Source: Macrostomum hystrix (Eukaryota; Platyhelminthes; Macrostomidae). Taken from it: 64,000 nt of DNA. Of this stretch, positions 1 to 10,880 are shown piece by piece (the stretch's first letter is position 1; the number at the start of each line of letters is the position of its first letter). Location of the stretch: assembly GCA_950097015.1 (NCBI GenBank), contig CATNEN010000039.1, positions 62,001 to 126,000 of the forward strand, given 5' to 3'. The translations under genes were made by a program, and so were the position numbers. A model generated the notes under the pieces. That model was not told the DNA's origin and ran no database searches. It worked only from the letters and a program-made list of their open reading frames with translations.

Positions 1-3000
1 CCGATTCCTATGAGACCCGATTCCTATGAGAGCCGATTCCTATCGGTTCCTATGAGAGCCGATTCCTATGAGAACCGATTCCTAAGAGAGCCGGTTCCGA
101 TCGGTTCCTATGAGTGCCGGTTCCTATCGGTTCCTATGAGAGCCGGTTCCTATCGGTTCCTATGAGAGCTGATTCCTATGAGACCCGATTCCTATGAGAG
201 CCGGTTCCTATCGGTTCCTTTGAGAGCCGGTTCCTATCGGTTCCGATGAGACCCGATTCCTATGAGAGCCGATTCCTATGAGAGCCGATTCCTATGAGAG
301 CCGATTCCTATGAGAGCCGATTCCTGTGAGACCCGATTCCTATGAGAGCCGATTCCTATGAGAGCCGATTCCTATGAGAGCCGATTCCTATGAGAGCCGA
401 TTCCTATCAGGGCCGATTCCTATGAGGGCCGATTCCTATGAGGGCCGATTCCTATGAGAGCCGATTCCTATGAGAGCCGATTCCTATGAGAGCCGATTCC
501 TATGTGAGCCGATTCCTATGAGAGCCGATTCCTATCGGTCCCTATGAGACCCGATTCCTATGAGAGCCGATTCCTATGAGAGCCGATTCCTATGAGAGCC
601 GATTCCTATGAGAGCCGATTCCTATGAGAGCCGATTCCTATCGGTCCCTATGAGACCCGATTCCTATGAGGGCCGATTCCTATGAGAGCCGATTCCTATG
701 AGGGCCGATTCCTATGAGAGCCGATTCCTATGAGAGCCGATTCCTATGAGACCCGATTCCTATGAGGGCCGATTCCTATGAGAGCCGATTCCTATGAGAG
801 CCGATTCCTATGAGAGCCGATTCCTTTGAGACCCGATTCCTATGAGAGCCGATTCCTATGAGAGCCGATTCCTATGAGACCCGATTCCTATGAGAGCCGG
901 TTCCTATCGGTTCCTATGAGAGCCGGTTCCTATCGGTTCCTATGAGAGCCGATTCCTATGAGAGCCGATTCCTATGTGAGCCGATTCCTATGAGACCCGA
1001 TTCCTATGAGAGCCGATTCCTCTGAGAGGCGATTCCTATGAGAGCCGATTCCTATAAGACCCGATTCCTATGAGAGCCGATTCCTATGAGAGCCGATTCC
1101 TATGAGAGCCGATTCCTATCAGGGCCGATTCCTATGAGGGCGGATTCCTATGATACCCGATTTCTATGAGAGCCGATTCCTATGAGACCCGATTCCTATG
1201 AGAGCCGGTTCCTATCGGTTCCTATGAGAGCCGGTTCCTATCGGTTCCTATGAGAGCCGATTCCTATGAGAGCCGATTCCTATGTGAGCCGATTCCTATG
1301 AGACCCGATTCCTATGAGAGCCGATTCCTCTGAGAGCCGATTCCTATGAGAGCCGATTCCTATAAGACCCGATTCCTATGAGAGCCGATTCCTATGAGAG
1401 CCGATTCCTATGAGAGCCGATTCCTATCAGGGCCGATTCTTATGAGGGCCGATTCCTATGAGGGCCAATTCCTATGAGGGCCGATTCCTATGAGAGCCGA
1501 TTCCTATGAGAGCCGATTCCTATGAGAGCCGATTCCTATGAGAGCCGATTCCTATGAGAGCCGAATCCTATGAGAGCCGATTCCTATAAGAGCCGATTCC
1601 TGTGAGACCCGATTCCTATGAGAGCCGATTCCTATGAGAGCCGATTCCTATGAGAGCCGATTCCTATGAGAGCCGATTCCTATCAGGGCCGATTCCTATG
1701 AGAGCCGATTCCTATGAGAGCCGATTCCTATGAGACCCGATTCCTATGAGAGCCGATTCCTAGGAGAGCCGATTCCTATGAGAGCCGATTCCTATCAGAG
1801 CCGATTCCTATCGGTTCCTTTGAGAGCCGATTCCTATGAGACCCGATTCCTATGAGAGCCGATTCCTATGAGAGCCGATTCCTATGAGAGCCGATCCTAT
1901 GAGAGCCGATTCCTATGAGAGCCGATTCCTATGAGACCCGATTCCTATGAGACCCGATTCCTATGAGAGCCGATTCCTATGAGAGCCGATTCCTATGAGA
2001 GCCGATTCCTATGAGAGCCGATTCCTATGAGAGCCGATTCCTATGAGAGCCGATTTCTATGAGGGCCGATTCCTATGAGAGCCGATTCCTATGAGGGCCG
2101 ATTCCTATGAGAGCCGATTCCTATGAGAGCCGATTCCTATGAGAGCCGGTTCCTATCGGTTCCTATGAGAGCCGGTTCCTATCGGTTCCTTTGAGAGCCG
2201 ATTCCTATGAGAGCCGATTCCTATCGGTTCCTATGAGAGCCGATTCCTATGAGACCTGATTCCTATGAGAGCCGGTTCCTATCGGTTCCTATGAGAGCCG
2301 GTTCCTATCGGTTCCTATGAGAGCCGGTTCCTATCGGTTCCTATGAGACCCGATTCCTATGAGAGCCGATTCCTATGAGAACCGATTCCTATGAGAGCCG
2401 ATTCCTATGAGAGCCGATTCCTATGAGAGCCGATTCCTATGAGAGCCGATTCCAATGAGAGCCGATTCCTATGAGAGCCGATTCCTATGAGAGCCGGTTC
2501 CTATCGGTTCCTATGAGAGCCGGTTCCTATCGGTTCCGATGAGACCCGATTCCTATGAGAGCCGATTCCTATGAGAGCCGATTCCTATGAGAGCCGATTC
2601 CTATGAGAGCCGATTCCTGTGAGACCCGATTCCTATGAGAGCCGATTCCTATGAGAGCCGATTCCTATGAGAGCCGATTCCTATGAGAGCCGATTCCTAT
2701 CAGGGCCGATTCCTATGAGGGCCGATTCCTATGAGGGCCGATTCCTATGAGAGCCGATTCCTATGAGAGCCGATTCCTATGAGAGCCGATTCCTATGAGA
2801 GCCGATTCCTATGAGAGCCGATTCCTATCGGTCCCTATGAGACCCGATTCCTATGAGAGCCGATTCCTATGAGAGCCGATTCCTATGAGAGCCGATTCCT
2901 ATGAGAGCCGATTCCTATGAGAGCCGATTCCTATCGGTCCCTATGAGACCCGATTCCTATGAGGGCCGATTCCTATGAGAGCCGATTCCTATGAGGGCCG

Positions 3001-6000
3001 ATTCCTATGAGAGCCGATTCCTATGAGAGCCGATTCCTATGAGACCCGATTCCTATGAGAGCCGATTCCTATGAGAGCCGATTCCTATGAGAGCCGATTC
3101 CTATCAGGGCCGATTCCTATGAGGGCGGATTCCTATGATACCCGATTTCTATGAGAGCCGATTCCTATGAGACCCGATTCCTATGAGAGCCGGTTCCTAT
3201 CGGTTCCTATGAGAGCCGGTTCCTATCGGTTCCTATGAGAGCCGATTCCTATGAGAGCCGATTCCTATGTGAGCCGATTCCTATGAGACCCGATTCCTAT
3301 GAGAGCCGATTCCTCTGAGAGCCGATTCCTATGAGAGCCGATTCCTATAAGACCCGATTCCTATGAGAGCCGATTCCTATGAGAGCCGATTCCTATGAGA
3401 GCCGATTCCTATCAGGGCCGATTCTTATGAGGGCCGATTCCTATGAGGGCCAATTCCTATGAGGGCCGATTCCTATGAGAGCCGATTCCTATGAGAGCCG
3501 ATTCCTATGAGAGCCGATTCCTATGAGAGCCGATTCCTATGAGAGCCGAATCCTATGAGAGCCGATTCCTATAAGAGCCGATTCCTGTGAGACCCGATTC
3601 CTATGAGAGCCGATTCCTATGAGAGCCGATTCCTATGAGAGCCGATTCCTATGAGAGCCGATTCCTATCAGGGCCGATTCCTATGAGAGCCGATTCCTAT
3701 GAGAGCCGATTCCTATGAGACCCGATTCCTATGAGAGCCGATTCCTAGGAGAGCCGATTCCTATGAGAGCCGATTCCTATCAGAGCCGATTCCTATCGGT
3801 TCCTTTGAGAGCCGATTCCTATGAGACCCGATTCCTATGAGAGCCGATTCCTATGAGAGCCGATTCCTATGAGAGCCGATCCTATGAGAGCCGATTCCTA
3901 TGAGACCCGATTCCTATGAGACCCGATTCCTATGAGGGCCGATTCCTATGAGAGCCGATTCCTATGAGAGCCGATTTCTATGAGGGCGGATTCCTTTGAG
4001 AGCCGATTCCTTTGAGGGCCGATTCCTATGAGGGCCGATTCCTATGAGAGCCGATTCCTATGAGGGCCGATTCCTATGAGGGCCGATTCCTATGAGACCC
4101 GATTCCTATGAGAGCCGATTCCTATGAGAGCCGATTCCTATGAGAGCCGATTCCTATGAGAGCCGATTCCTATCGGTTCCTATGAGACCCGATTCCTATG
4201 AGAGCCGATTCCTATGACAGCCGATTCCTATGAGAGCCGATTCCTATGAGAGCCGATTCCTATCGGTTCCTATGAGAGCCGTTTCCTATGAGACCCGATT
4301 CCTATGAGAGCCGATTCCTATGAGGGCTGATTCCTATGAGAGCCGATTCCTATGAGACCCGATTCCTATGAGAGCCGATTCCTATCGGTTCCTATGAGAG
4401 CCGATTCCTATGAGAACCGATTCCTAAGAGAGCCGGTTCCGATCGGTTCCTATGAGTGCCGGTTCCTATCGGTTCCTATGAGAGCCGGTTCCTATCGGTT
4501 CCTATGAGAGCTGATTCCTATGAGACCCGATTCCTATGAGAGCCGGTTCCTATCGGTTCCTTTGAGAGCCGGTTCCTATCGGTTCCGATGAGACCCGATT
4601 CCTATGAGAGCCGATTCCTATGAGAGCCGATTCCTATGAGAGCCGATTCCTATGAGAGCCGATTCCTGTGAGACCCGATTCCTATGAGAGCCGATTCCTA
4701 TGAGAGCCGATTCCTATGAGAGCCGATTCCTATGAGAGCCGATTCCTATCAGGGCCGATTCCTATGAGGGCCGATTCCTATGAGGGCCGATTCCTATGAG
4801 AGCCGATTCCTATGAGAGCCGATTCCTATGAGAGCCGATTCCTATGTGAGCCGATTCCTATGAGAGCCGATTCCTATCGGTCCCTATGAGACCCGATTCC
4901 TATGAGAGCCGATTCCTATGAGAGCCGATTCCTATGAGAGCCGATTCCTATGAGAGCCGATTCCTATGAGAGCCGATTCCTATCGGTCCCTATGAGACCC
5001 GATTCCTATGAGGGCCGATTCCTATGAGAGCCGATTCCTATGAGGGCCGATTCCTATGAGAGCCGATTCCTATGAGAGCCGATTCCTATGAGACCCGATT
5101 CCTATGAGGGCCGATTCCTATGAGAGCCGATTCCTATGAGAGCCGATTCCTATGAGAGCCGATTCCTTTGAGACCCGATTCCTATGAGAGCCGATTCCTA
5201 TGAGAGCCGATTCCTATGAGACCCGATTCCTATGAGAGCCGGTTCCTATCGGTTCCTATGAGAGCCGGTTCCTATCGGTTCCTATGAGAGCCGATTCCTA
5301 TGAGAGCCGATTCCTATGTGAGCCGATTCCTATGAGACCCGATTCCTATGAGAGCCGATTCCTCTGAGAGGCGATTCCTATGAGAGCCGATTCCTATAAG
5401 ACCCGATTCCTATGAGAGCCGATTCCTATGAGAGCCGATTCCTATGAGAGCCGATTCCTATCAGGGCCGATTCCTATGAGGGCGGATTCCTATGATACCC
5501 GATTTCTATGAGAGCCGATTCCTATGAGACCCGATTCCTATGAGAGCCGGTTCCTATCGGTTCCTATGAGAGCCGGTTCCTATCGGTTCCTATGAGAGCC
5601 GATTCCTATGAGAGCCGATTCCTATGTGAGCCGATTCCTATGAGACCCGATTCCTATGAGAGCCGATTCCTCTGAGAGCCGATTCCTATGAGAGCCGATT
5701 CCTATAAGACCCGATTCCTATGAGAGCCGATTCCTATGAGAGCCGATTCCTATGAGAGCCGATTCCTATCAGGGCCGATTCTTATGAGGGCCGATTCCTA
5801 TGAGGGCCAATTCCTATGAGGGCCGATTCCTATGAGAGCCGATTCCTATGAGAGCCGATTCCTATGAGAGCCGATTCCTATGAGAGCCGATTCCTATGAG
5901 AGCCGAATCCTATGAGAGCCGATTCCTATAAGAGCCGATTCCTGTGAGACCCGATTCCTATGAGAGCCGATTCCTATGAGAGCCGATTCCTATGAGAGCC

Positions 6001-7524
6001 GATTCCTATGAGAGCCGATTCCTATCAGGGCCGATTCCTATGAGAGCCGATTCCTATGAGAGCCGATTCCTATGAGACCCGATTCCTATGAGAGCCGATT
6101 CCTAGGAGAGCCGATTCCTATGAGAGCCGATTCCTATCAGAGCCGATTCCTATCGGTTCCTTTGAGAGCCGATTCCTATGAGACCCGATTCCTATGAGAG
6201 CCGATTCCTATGAGAGCCGATTCCTATGAGAGCCGATCCTATGAGAGCCGATTCCTATGAGAGCCGATTCCTATGAGACCCGATTCCTATGAGACCCGAT
6301 TCCTATGAGAGCCGATTCCTATGAGAGCCGATTCCTATGAGAGCCGATTCCTATGAGAGCCGATTCCTATGAGAGCCGATTCCTATGAGAGCCGATTTCT
6401 ATGAGGGCCGATTCCTATGAGAGCCGATTCCTATGAGGGCCGATTCCTATGAGAGCCGATTCCTATGAGAGCCGATTCCTATGAGAGCCGGTTCCTATCG
6501 GTTCCTATGAGAGCCGGTTCCTATCGGTTCCTTTGAGAGCCGATTCCTATGAGAGCCGATTCCTATCGGTTCCTATGAGAGCCGATTCCTATGAGACCTG
6601 ATTCCTATGAGAGCCGGTTCCTATCGGTTCCTATGAGAGCCGGTTCCTATCGGTTCCTATGAGAGCCGGTTCCTATCGGTTCCTATGAGACCCGATTCCT
6701 ATGAGAGCCGATTCCTATGAGAACCGATTCCTATGAGAGCCGATTCCTATGAGAGCCGATTCCTATGAGAGCCGATTCCTATGAGAGCCGATTCCAATGA
6801 GAGCCGATTCCTATGAGAGCCGATTCCTATGAGAGCCGGTTCCTATCGGTTCCTATGAGAGCCGGTTCCTATCGGTTCCGATGAGACCCGATTCCTATGA
6901 GAGCCGATTCCTATGAGAGCCGATTCCTATGAGAGCCGATTCCTATGAGAGCCGATTCCTGTGAGACCCGATTCCTATGAGAGCCGATTCCTATGAGAGC
7001 CGATTCCTATGAGAGCCGATTCCTATGAGAGCCGATTCCTATCAGGGCCGATTCCTATGAGGGCCGATTCCTATGAGGGCCGATTCCTATGAGAGCCGAT
7101 TCCTATGAGAGCCGATTCCTATGAGAGCCGATTCCTATGAGAGCCGATTCCTATGAGAGCCGATTCCTATCGGTCCCTATGAGACCCGATTCCTATGAGA
7201 GCCGATTCCTATGAGAGCCGATTCCTATGAGAGCCGATTCCTATGAGAGCCGATTCCTATGAGAGCCGATTCCTATCGGTCCCTATGAGACCCGATTCCT
7301 ATGAGGGCCGATTCCTATGAGAGCCGATTCCTATGAGGGCCGATTCCTATGAGAGCCGATTCCTATGAGAGCCGATTCCTATGAGACCCGATTCCTATGA
7401 GGGCCGATTCCTATGAGAGCCGATTCCTATGAGGGCCGATTCCTATGAGGGCCAATTCCTATGAGAGCCGATTCCTATGAGAGCCGATCCTATGAGAGCC
7501 GATTCCTATGAGAGCCGATTCCTA
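1..7524. repeat. 16-bp satellite array with higher-order repeats
   Basis: The stretch is built from the unit GAGAGCCGATTCCTAT, interrupted by a variant block CCGGTTCCTATCGGTTCC. Every reading frame meets a stop within three units, so it is not coding. Rare variants recur at fixed offsets. AGAACCGATTCCTAAG lies at 71 and 4413, TATGTGAG at 501 and 4843, TCTGAGAGGCG at 1021 and 5363, and TCCAATGAG at 2451 and 6793, all 4,342 bp apart. A second set of offsets (1,985 and 2,293 bp) shows smaller nested duplications, for example CGGATTCCTATGATACC at 1141, 3126 and 5483. The array ends abruptly against LINE sequence at about 7524. Confidence 0.97.
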
Positions 7525-8925
7525 ATGATCGCCGTGTAAATCCACCAAAGGTTCTTGGGGGTTAGCCCCCAGGTGGTGCCCACGGCTCGCCTGACTTGCG
7601 CCAGAATGGCCAGGGCCCTCTTGGCCTTTGTGGTGATGTGCGGGGTCCAGTTGAGCCTATGGTCTAGCAGGAGACCAAGGCACCGGACCTGCTTTTCCAT
7701 GGCAATATTCTTGCCATAGAGAGTCAGAGGCTCAATGGTCCAGCGCAGTCTGCTGGTAAACATAACCGCAACGGTCTTAGACTCAGAGAGTCGGAGCCCG
7801 CATTGGTCCGCCCAGCGCACCGCCCTGTTGATAAAGCCCTGAATGAGGTCCCTGGTGGTTTCCGCCGAGGGGCCCGCGCAGATGGCGGTCACATCGTCGG
7901 CATATCCCACCTTCAGGACTGGGTCAGGACGAGTGCTTTTTAGCAGCTCATCCATGACGAGATTCCACAGCAGTGGGGTGAGGACGCCGCCTTGGGGCCC
8001 TCCTTTTAGGACAGGTGCCGAGAGCAGCCTGCCTTCGAGGTGGGCCACCACGTGGCGATTCCGGATCATGTACATGACCCAGCGGACGAGGTGGGGGTGA
8101 GTGGCCCTGGAAACCAGGGCCTTCTCAAAGGCTTCGAAAATAACGTTATCGAAGGCCCCTCAATATCAAGGAAAACAGCCAGGGCAAAACCGCTGCCCAG
8201 CACTGCCTTCTCGAGAGTCTCCACAATGCAGTGGAGGGCGCTCTCCGTGGACCGGCCCGCCCGAAAGGCGTGCTGGTTTGGTGAGAGCGGGGCCCGCCCT
8301 AGCTCTACAGTAAGAAGGCGCCAGAGCACCAGTCTTTCCATGAGCTTGAGGCAGGTGGAAGTCAAACTTATCGGGCGATAAGACTTGACCGAGCGATAGT
8401 CGCCTTTGGCGGGCTTCGGGATGAAGACGACCCGGGCTTCATGCCACCGCGCTGGTACGTAGCCCAGCACGATTCAGGCCCGTAGAAGTCTGCAGAGGAG
8501 ATGGAGGAAGCGGCCATTTTTGACCGCTTCATGCAGAAAGGCCGGGTATATACCATCCGGCCCAGGTGCTTTAAAAGGATTGAATGACTTAGCCGCGCGA
8601 ACGATGCGGTCATTCGTGACGAGTGACTGAGCCAGGCCCTGACCTCCACGTGAGTGGTCGTCTGGGCCAAAGTGCGCCGGTACACTCGGGAAGAAATGCC
8701 GTAGCATAAGCTCGAGCGTTTCCTCCGGGCGCTCCGTGATCGAGCCGTCCGGCTTTTTGATCGAAGAGAGCTTGGAGAAGCGGCCTTTACCACGCGGGCC
8801 GTGGGCCGCGAGCCCTCAAGCCCTTCGCAGTATTGTCGCCACTTGTCGGCTTTTGCCCTTCTGACCCGGCCCTTAAACTCATGGATGGCGCGAGTATAGG
8901 CCTCTTTGTCATAGGCCTACATTTC
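7525..8925 (-). pseudogene. Non-LTR retrotransposon reverse transcriptase fragment
   Basis: Reading leftward, three frames together give one reverse transcriptase. First comes a fingers motif, FNPFKAPGPDGIYPAFL (near 8580), then YRPISLTSTCLKLMERL and FRAGRSTESALH (8220-8380). GGPQGGVLTPLLWNL follows near 7990, and the catalytic YADD is at 7890-7901. The frame breaks by single bases near 8160 and 8795, so the copy is dead. No endonuclease or RNase H is present: the upstream end stops at an AT-rich spacer and the downstream end is cut by the satellite. The motif spacing fits the R1/I/Jockey side of the LINE tree, but the clade is inferred. The family differs from the LINE at 10.9-14.2 kb. Confidence 0.9.
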
Positions 8926-9067
8926 GTCTTGTTGAAGTATTTTTATAGCTTTGAAATTAATTTCCTTTTAATATATTTTTAAACTTTTTTAAATAATTAA
9001 GTATATGCAATTTTTTAGTATATTTTTGTTGCTATATTTATACGTTTTGTTTTTTTTGTTATAATGT
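8926..9067. other. AT-rich spacer
   Basis: This is short A+T-rich sequence with T runs between two LINE fragments. I see no gene or ordered repeat in it. Confidence 0.6.
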
Positions 9068-9372
9068 ATGGTTATATTTAGCTCAATGCAGATAGCTTTT
9101 GCGCGCACGCGCTCGCAGAACAGTCGGGAGGGGCAGGCCATGCCGGACTGGGGATCAAGTCCGATAGCCTGCAAGTCAGCCAACAGAGTGGTAAATAGCG
9201 TCACAGTTCTTCCTTGGCCGCGGCGCAGCCGCTCGGTCGGTTGGTGCAGGAGGACCAGCGCAAGCGGGTTTCGCTCGCCGCGACCGTGGCTCCTCAGACA
9301 GTGGCCCAGCAGCATCTGGCGGCGCCGGCGCAGGGTGACGCTCAGGGCTGGGACGCCGGCGCGAACCATCAG
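9068..9372 (-). pseudogene. C-terminal fragment of a LINE ORF2
   Basis: The minus strand encodes RRRQMLLGHCLRSHGRGE, then PLALVL, HQPTERLRRGQGRTVTL and LLADLQAIGLDP. The pattern R-R-x-LGH-x-LR ... GR-x-x-TL ... DL-x-x-xGL is the usual C-terminal tail after the reverse transcriptase of several LINE families. The same tail occurs on the plus strand at about 56090-56320, so both come from one family. The reading frame runs on into AT-rich sequence without a natural end, and no reverse transcriptase core is attached here. Confidence 0.7.
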
Positions 9373-9829
9373 GTGCTATATCATGCTATATCAATTTAAT
9401 ATATCAATGCTATATCAAATAGCATTGATATTTGAAACGCTGCACGTTTTCTTTGTAAATTCAGGCTATTGCCTATTAGGTTAACAAATCCATCTAGCCC
9501 AATTGGATACTTTAATGCCCACTTTAATGCCCATATTACTTTAGCCTAGCCTATGTATCCTAGAAACTGTGATTTCATTTATATATAATAAATTTAATTT
9601 GATATTTGGTAAATTTAACAATTGTTCTTTTAGTATGCCCAATACTTATACATACTTATGAAAGTATCTTGGCTGAAATCAAATGGCACAGATGCCATGG
9701 ATGCCCATTGTAATATTCTTAAACCAATAGGAAATTCTGATCACTGTCTGATCTCTTGTCATTTACCTAATTTGATGGGTAAATTTCAATTTCAATACAC
9801 AGGCATTCATACATACACAGAAGACTCAC
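9373..9829. other. AT-rich stretch with a possible endonuclease scrap
   Basis: Most of this stretch is AT-rich and featureless. From 9658 to about 9790 the plus strand reads NILKPIGNSDHCLISCHLPN. The G-x-SDH-x-x-I pattern resembles the last motif of an APE-type LINE endonuclease. The match is short and could be chance. Confidence 0.3.
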
Positions 9830-10186
9830 CGTCTTCTTCCTTCACATACAGGCACATATATATATATATATATATATAGAAGACTCACGGTCTTCTTCCT
9901 TCACACACAGGCAGGCATATATACACAGAAGACTCACGGTCTTCTTCCTTCACACACAGGCAGGCATATATACACAGAAGACTCACGGTCTTCTTCCTTC
10001 ACACACAGGCAGGTATATATACACAGAAGACTCACGGTCTTCTTCCTTCACACACAGGCAGGCATATATATACACAGAAGACTCACGGTCTTCTTCCTTC
10101 ACACACAGGCAGGCATATATACACAGAAGACTCACCGTCTTCTTCCTTCACACACAGGCAGGCATATATACACAGAAGACACAAGC
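9830..10186. repeat. About 49-bp tandem repeat (GAAGAC hairpin satellite)
   Basis: About seven units each contain AGACTCACGGTCTTCTTCC, CACACACAGGCAGGC and a variable ATATATACAC linker. GAAGAC and GTCTTC are inverted around TCACG, so every unit can form a 6-bp hairpin. Linker length varies with the number of TA steps. The same satellite returns at 21590-21685 and 22310-22848, and inverted at 41107-41160. Confidence 0.95.
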
Positions 10187-10328
10187 AGCCATTGTTGACT
10201 TGCAGAATGTGTGAGTTGCAGAATTAACAAATAAAAAATGATGTCAGCAGAACAAATGCTATGTGTTTCATCGTTTATCAAATGCTAAGTTTTGTTGGAC
10301 ATAAACTATTAAAAAATATGATAATGAG
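10187..10328. other. Unique spacer
   Basis: I see no ORF or ordered repeat between the satellite and the dispersed repeat that follows. Confidence 0.5.
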
Positions 10329-10870
10329 CAGGCTTGTTTGAACACAATGATTACAAAAGTTAGTCCATGCTCCGCATCATACATGCGCAACCTCCCAAAT
10401 CTTAGCCGGCCTTGCGACTTAGTTTTTGCTCTCATTTGCGACTTAGTTCATTTCATTGCTCTATTTACGACTTAGTTTGCTCTCATTTGCTCTCTTTTTC
10501 TCTCCCCTTTTTCCTTTTCTTCACGCCTTCCTTTTTTGTCCCTTGGTCCCCCCTTTGATTTTTTGGCGCTTGGTCGATTGGTTTTTGCGACTAACCTTGC
10601 TTGGCCCTCATTTCACCCGGCCGGTTCGGCCGGGTCGGCCGGGTGTTGCGCATGTATGCTCCGCATAAAAATAAACTAACCACAACTGTAGCCGCTTTTG
10701 CAGATCACACTGAAAAGTGGTATAATGATTTAGCTCGTAGTATGCACAGCGAGATACAGCTTTTACCATTCAAAGGCTTCATGTGATTGGAAGGCAGTGT
10801 GATGTAAAGTCTTTGATTTGTAGACCCTGATAAAGCTGATAAAGTTTGAAGGTCTGGAACTGCTGTTGCT
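10329..10870. repeat. Dispersed repeat shared with 39991-40243
   Basis: The two copies match from TTGTTTGAACACAATG through GAAGGTCTGGAACTGCTG. This copy is split by the 281-bp transposon at 10378-10658 and then runs into the 3' end of a LINE at about 10872. The 40-kb copy is uninterrupted at both points and so acts as an internal empty site. On the minus strand of the 40-kb copy the shared part ends a glutamine-rich ORF. Confidence 0.9.
10378..10658. mobile_element. 281-bp non-autonomous inverted-repeat DNA transposon
   Basis: The left end, CATACATGCGCAAC (10378-10391), is a perfect inverted copy of the right end, GTTGCGCATGTATG (10645-10658). The element is flanked by the 8-bp direct repeat CTCCGCAT at 10370-10377 and 10659-10666. 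The paralogous repeat at 40 kb carries CTCCGCAT once (40032-40039), with matching sequence on both sides. The inside holds repeated GCGACTTAG motifs and no transposase. An 8-bp target duplication is typical of the hAT and P superfamilies; I cannot choose between them. Confidence 0.93.
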
Positions 10871-10880
10871 CTCTCTCTCT

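Noticed and set aside
1-7524. CRISPR array
   Set aside because: No unique spacers between constant repeats; the host is eukaryotic.
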